Of a DNA stretch of 64,000 bases, positions 62,899 through 64,000 are shown in pieces (position 1 is the first letter of the stretch; each line of letters opens with the position of its first letter). The DNA is taken from positions 1 to 64,000 of the forward strand of contig JAMWZA010000010.1 of NCBI GenBank assembly GCA_024305105.1, in the 5' to 3' direction. Position numbers and translations under genes: made by a program. Source of the DNA: Marinoscillum sp. (GTDB lineage Bacteria; Bacteroidota; Bacteroidia; Cytophagales; Cyclobacteriaceae). A model generated the notes under the pieces. That model did no database searches. It saw only the letters and a list, made by a program, of their open reading frames with translations, and was not told the DNA's origin.

Positions 62899-64000
62899 AT
62901 GACCTACAAAAACACCCCAACCTACGCTCAGGAGCAGGACCAGTTAGACCCACTTAACCACTTTCGATCCGAATTTCACATTCCACAACGCAATGGCGAA
63001 GACTGTATCTATTTCTGTGGAAATTCTTTGGGCTTGCAACCAAAACTGACCCAATCGTACATTCAGCATGAATTGGACAACTGGAAAGCAAATGGTGTAG
63101 AAGGACACTTTGATAAAGACCGCCCTTGGGTGGAATACCACAAGTTATCCAAGCAATCGCTGAGTAGACTCACTGGCGGACAGGAAAACGAAGTGGTTTG
63201 TATGAATAACCTTACGAGCAATTTGCACCTTCTTCTTGCTTCGTTTTACCAACCAAAGGGTAAGCGGGTAAAGTTAATGATTGAAGGCGGTGCGTTTCCA
63301 TCCGATCACTATGCTGCGGAGAGCCACATGCGAAGAATGGGAATAGACCCAGCAGAACATCTGATTACACTCACACCTAAACAAGGCTCCATCTTCAGTA
63401 CAGATGAGATTGTCTCAGCAATAAAAAATTATGATGACGAACTTGCCCTGGTCATGTTTCCAGGTATTCAATACTATACAGGTCAGTTTTTCGATATGAA
63501 AGCTATTGCAAAGGCTGCTCATGATGTTGGTGCCTATGCTGGTTTTGACTTAGCCCATGCCGTGGGAAATTTACCCCTGACTCTTCACGACGACAATGTG
63601 GATTTTGCTACCTGGTGTAGCTACAAGTATGTGAACTCCGGGCCTGGTGGGATGTCTGGAATCTTCGTGCACGAGCGCCATGCCTCTGATCCTGAGTTTC
63701 CCAAGCTGACTGGCTGGTGGGGCCATGACAGCAAGACACGGTTTCAAATGGACAATCAATTTGTCCCAAACCCTGGAGTGGACGCCTGGATGCTAAGCAA
63801 TCAAAACATCCTTTCTTCGGCTGCCCATCTGGCATCACTCGCCATTTTTGATCAAACATCTATGCAGGAATTAAGGTCGAAAAGCCTTAAGCTCACAGGA
63901 TACCTCGAGTATCTATTGCTGAATGATCCGATCATTGCTGAACACATTGAAATACTGACTCCTTCCAATGCTGAAGAACGCGGCTGTCAGCTATCGGTGT
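62899..64000 (+). CDS. kynU: Kynureninase, cut by the window end
   Basis: An open frame from the ATG immediately after the dioxygenase stop to the last base (367 codons visible; the full enzyme is usually 415-465 residues). This PLP enzyme cleaves kynurenine or 3-hydroxykynurenine to (3-hydroxy)anthranilate and alanine. It shows Y-F-C-G-N-S-L-G-L-Q-P near the start, F-D-L-A-H-A-V-G-N, and the PLP-binding Lys243 in C-S-Y-K-Y-V-N-S-G-P-G, followed by G-W-W-G-H. The gene feeds the dioxygenase upstream. Confidence 0.95.
   Translation, partial: MTYKNTPTYAQEQDQLDPLNHFRSEFHIPQRNGEDCIYFCGNSLGLQPKLTQSYIQHELDNWKANGVEGHFDKDRPWVEYHKLSKQSLSRLTGGQENEVVCMNNLTSNLHLLLASFYQPKGKRVKLMIEGGAFPSDHYAAESHMRRMGIDPAEHLITLTPKQGSIFSTDEIVSAIKNYDDELALVMFPGIQYYTGQFFDMKAIAKAAHDVGAYAGFDLAHAVGNLPLTLHDDNVDFATWCSYKYVNSGPGGMSGIFVHERHASDPEFPKLTGWWGHDSKTRFQMDNQFVPNPGVDAWMLSNQNILSSAAHLASLAIFDQTSMQELRSKSLKLTGYLEYLLLNDPIIAEHIEILTPSNAEERGCQLSV

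Overview
The window looks like chromosomal DNA of a marine, gliding-type member of the Bacteroidota (order Cytophagales or close to it). Several features point there: a PorP/SprF-family protein, a gliding-type C-terminal (type B) sorting domain, a serine protease with a type A T9SS sorting domain, many lipoproteins with a short signal and Cys lipobox, a PD40/OmpA/LysM protein of PorE type, and almost no Shine-Dalgarno sites. No rRNA, tRNA, CRISPR array, prophage or complete insertion sequence was recognised.

Layout. (1) 1-10749: cell-surface block. It starts with the end of a large protein carrying 11-residue (hendecad) repeats, followed by a type B sorting-domain protein and a PorP/SprF protein. 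Convergent to these is a translationally coupled pair: an exported TPR-CHAT protease and a 1413-residue PorE-like protein. (2) 10870-19426: six tightly packed minus-strand genes read as Na+/solute symporter, glpK, glpD, GH13 alpha-glucosidase, metallophosphoesterase and glycerophosphodiesterase. Together they suggest uptake and breakdown of a glycerol-containing glycoside or phosphodiester. (3) 19587-44085: a large nitrate assimilation region. It holds cobA (siroheme), nirB, nirD, a NarX-like sensor kinase with a NarL-type regulator, an Fnr-like regulator with four N-terminal cysteines, an outer-membrane porin, nrtA-nrtB and two NrtC/D-type ATPases, a NarK transporter, a nitrate reductase fused to a flavoprotein module, an unusual nitrite/sulfite-reductase-like rubredoxin protein, and mobA. 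A GH5 mannanase gene and an AT-rich cassette-like stretch (about 34.2-35.5 kb) interrupt it. Five promoter regions of this block share a tandem TACGTA motif at exactly 10-bp spacing, which looks like a local nitrate regulon operator.

(4) 44091-50915: trehalase and vanadium-haloperoxidase-like lipoproteins upstream of mobA, a 26-codon membrane-peptide ORF, pruA, a YjjG-type HAD phosphatase with an ArsR-type regulator, and a carboxypeptidase-regulatory-like protein. (5) 51179-60024: a membrane dipeptidase lipoprotein, two similar lipoproteins flanking an AT-rich three-gene secreted-protein island, and a zinc-ribbon membrane protein. (6) 60078-64000: tryptophan/kynurenine catabolism (2-aminomuconate semialdehyde dehydrogenase, an SDR, 3-hydroxyanthranilate dioxygenase, and kynureninase cut by the window edge).

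How the parts work together: nitrate would cross the outer membrane through the porin, enter through NrtABCD or NarK, be reduced by the Mo-bisPGD nitrate reductase (cofactor from MobA) and then by siroheme NirBD (cofactor from CobA). The P-box kinase, its regulator and the Fnr-like protein would control this. The strongest candidates for something undescribed are the TACGTA operator set, the rubredoxin protein with a decayed NiR/SiR fold, the CHAT protease/PorE-like pair, the repeat module inside the PorE-like protein, and the symporter-glpK-glpD-GH13 locus.
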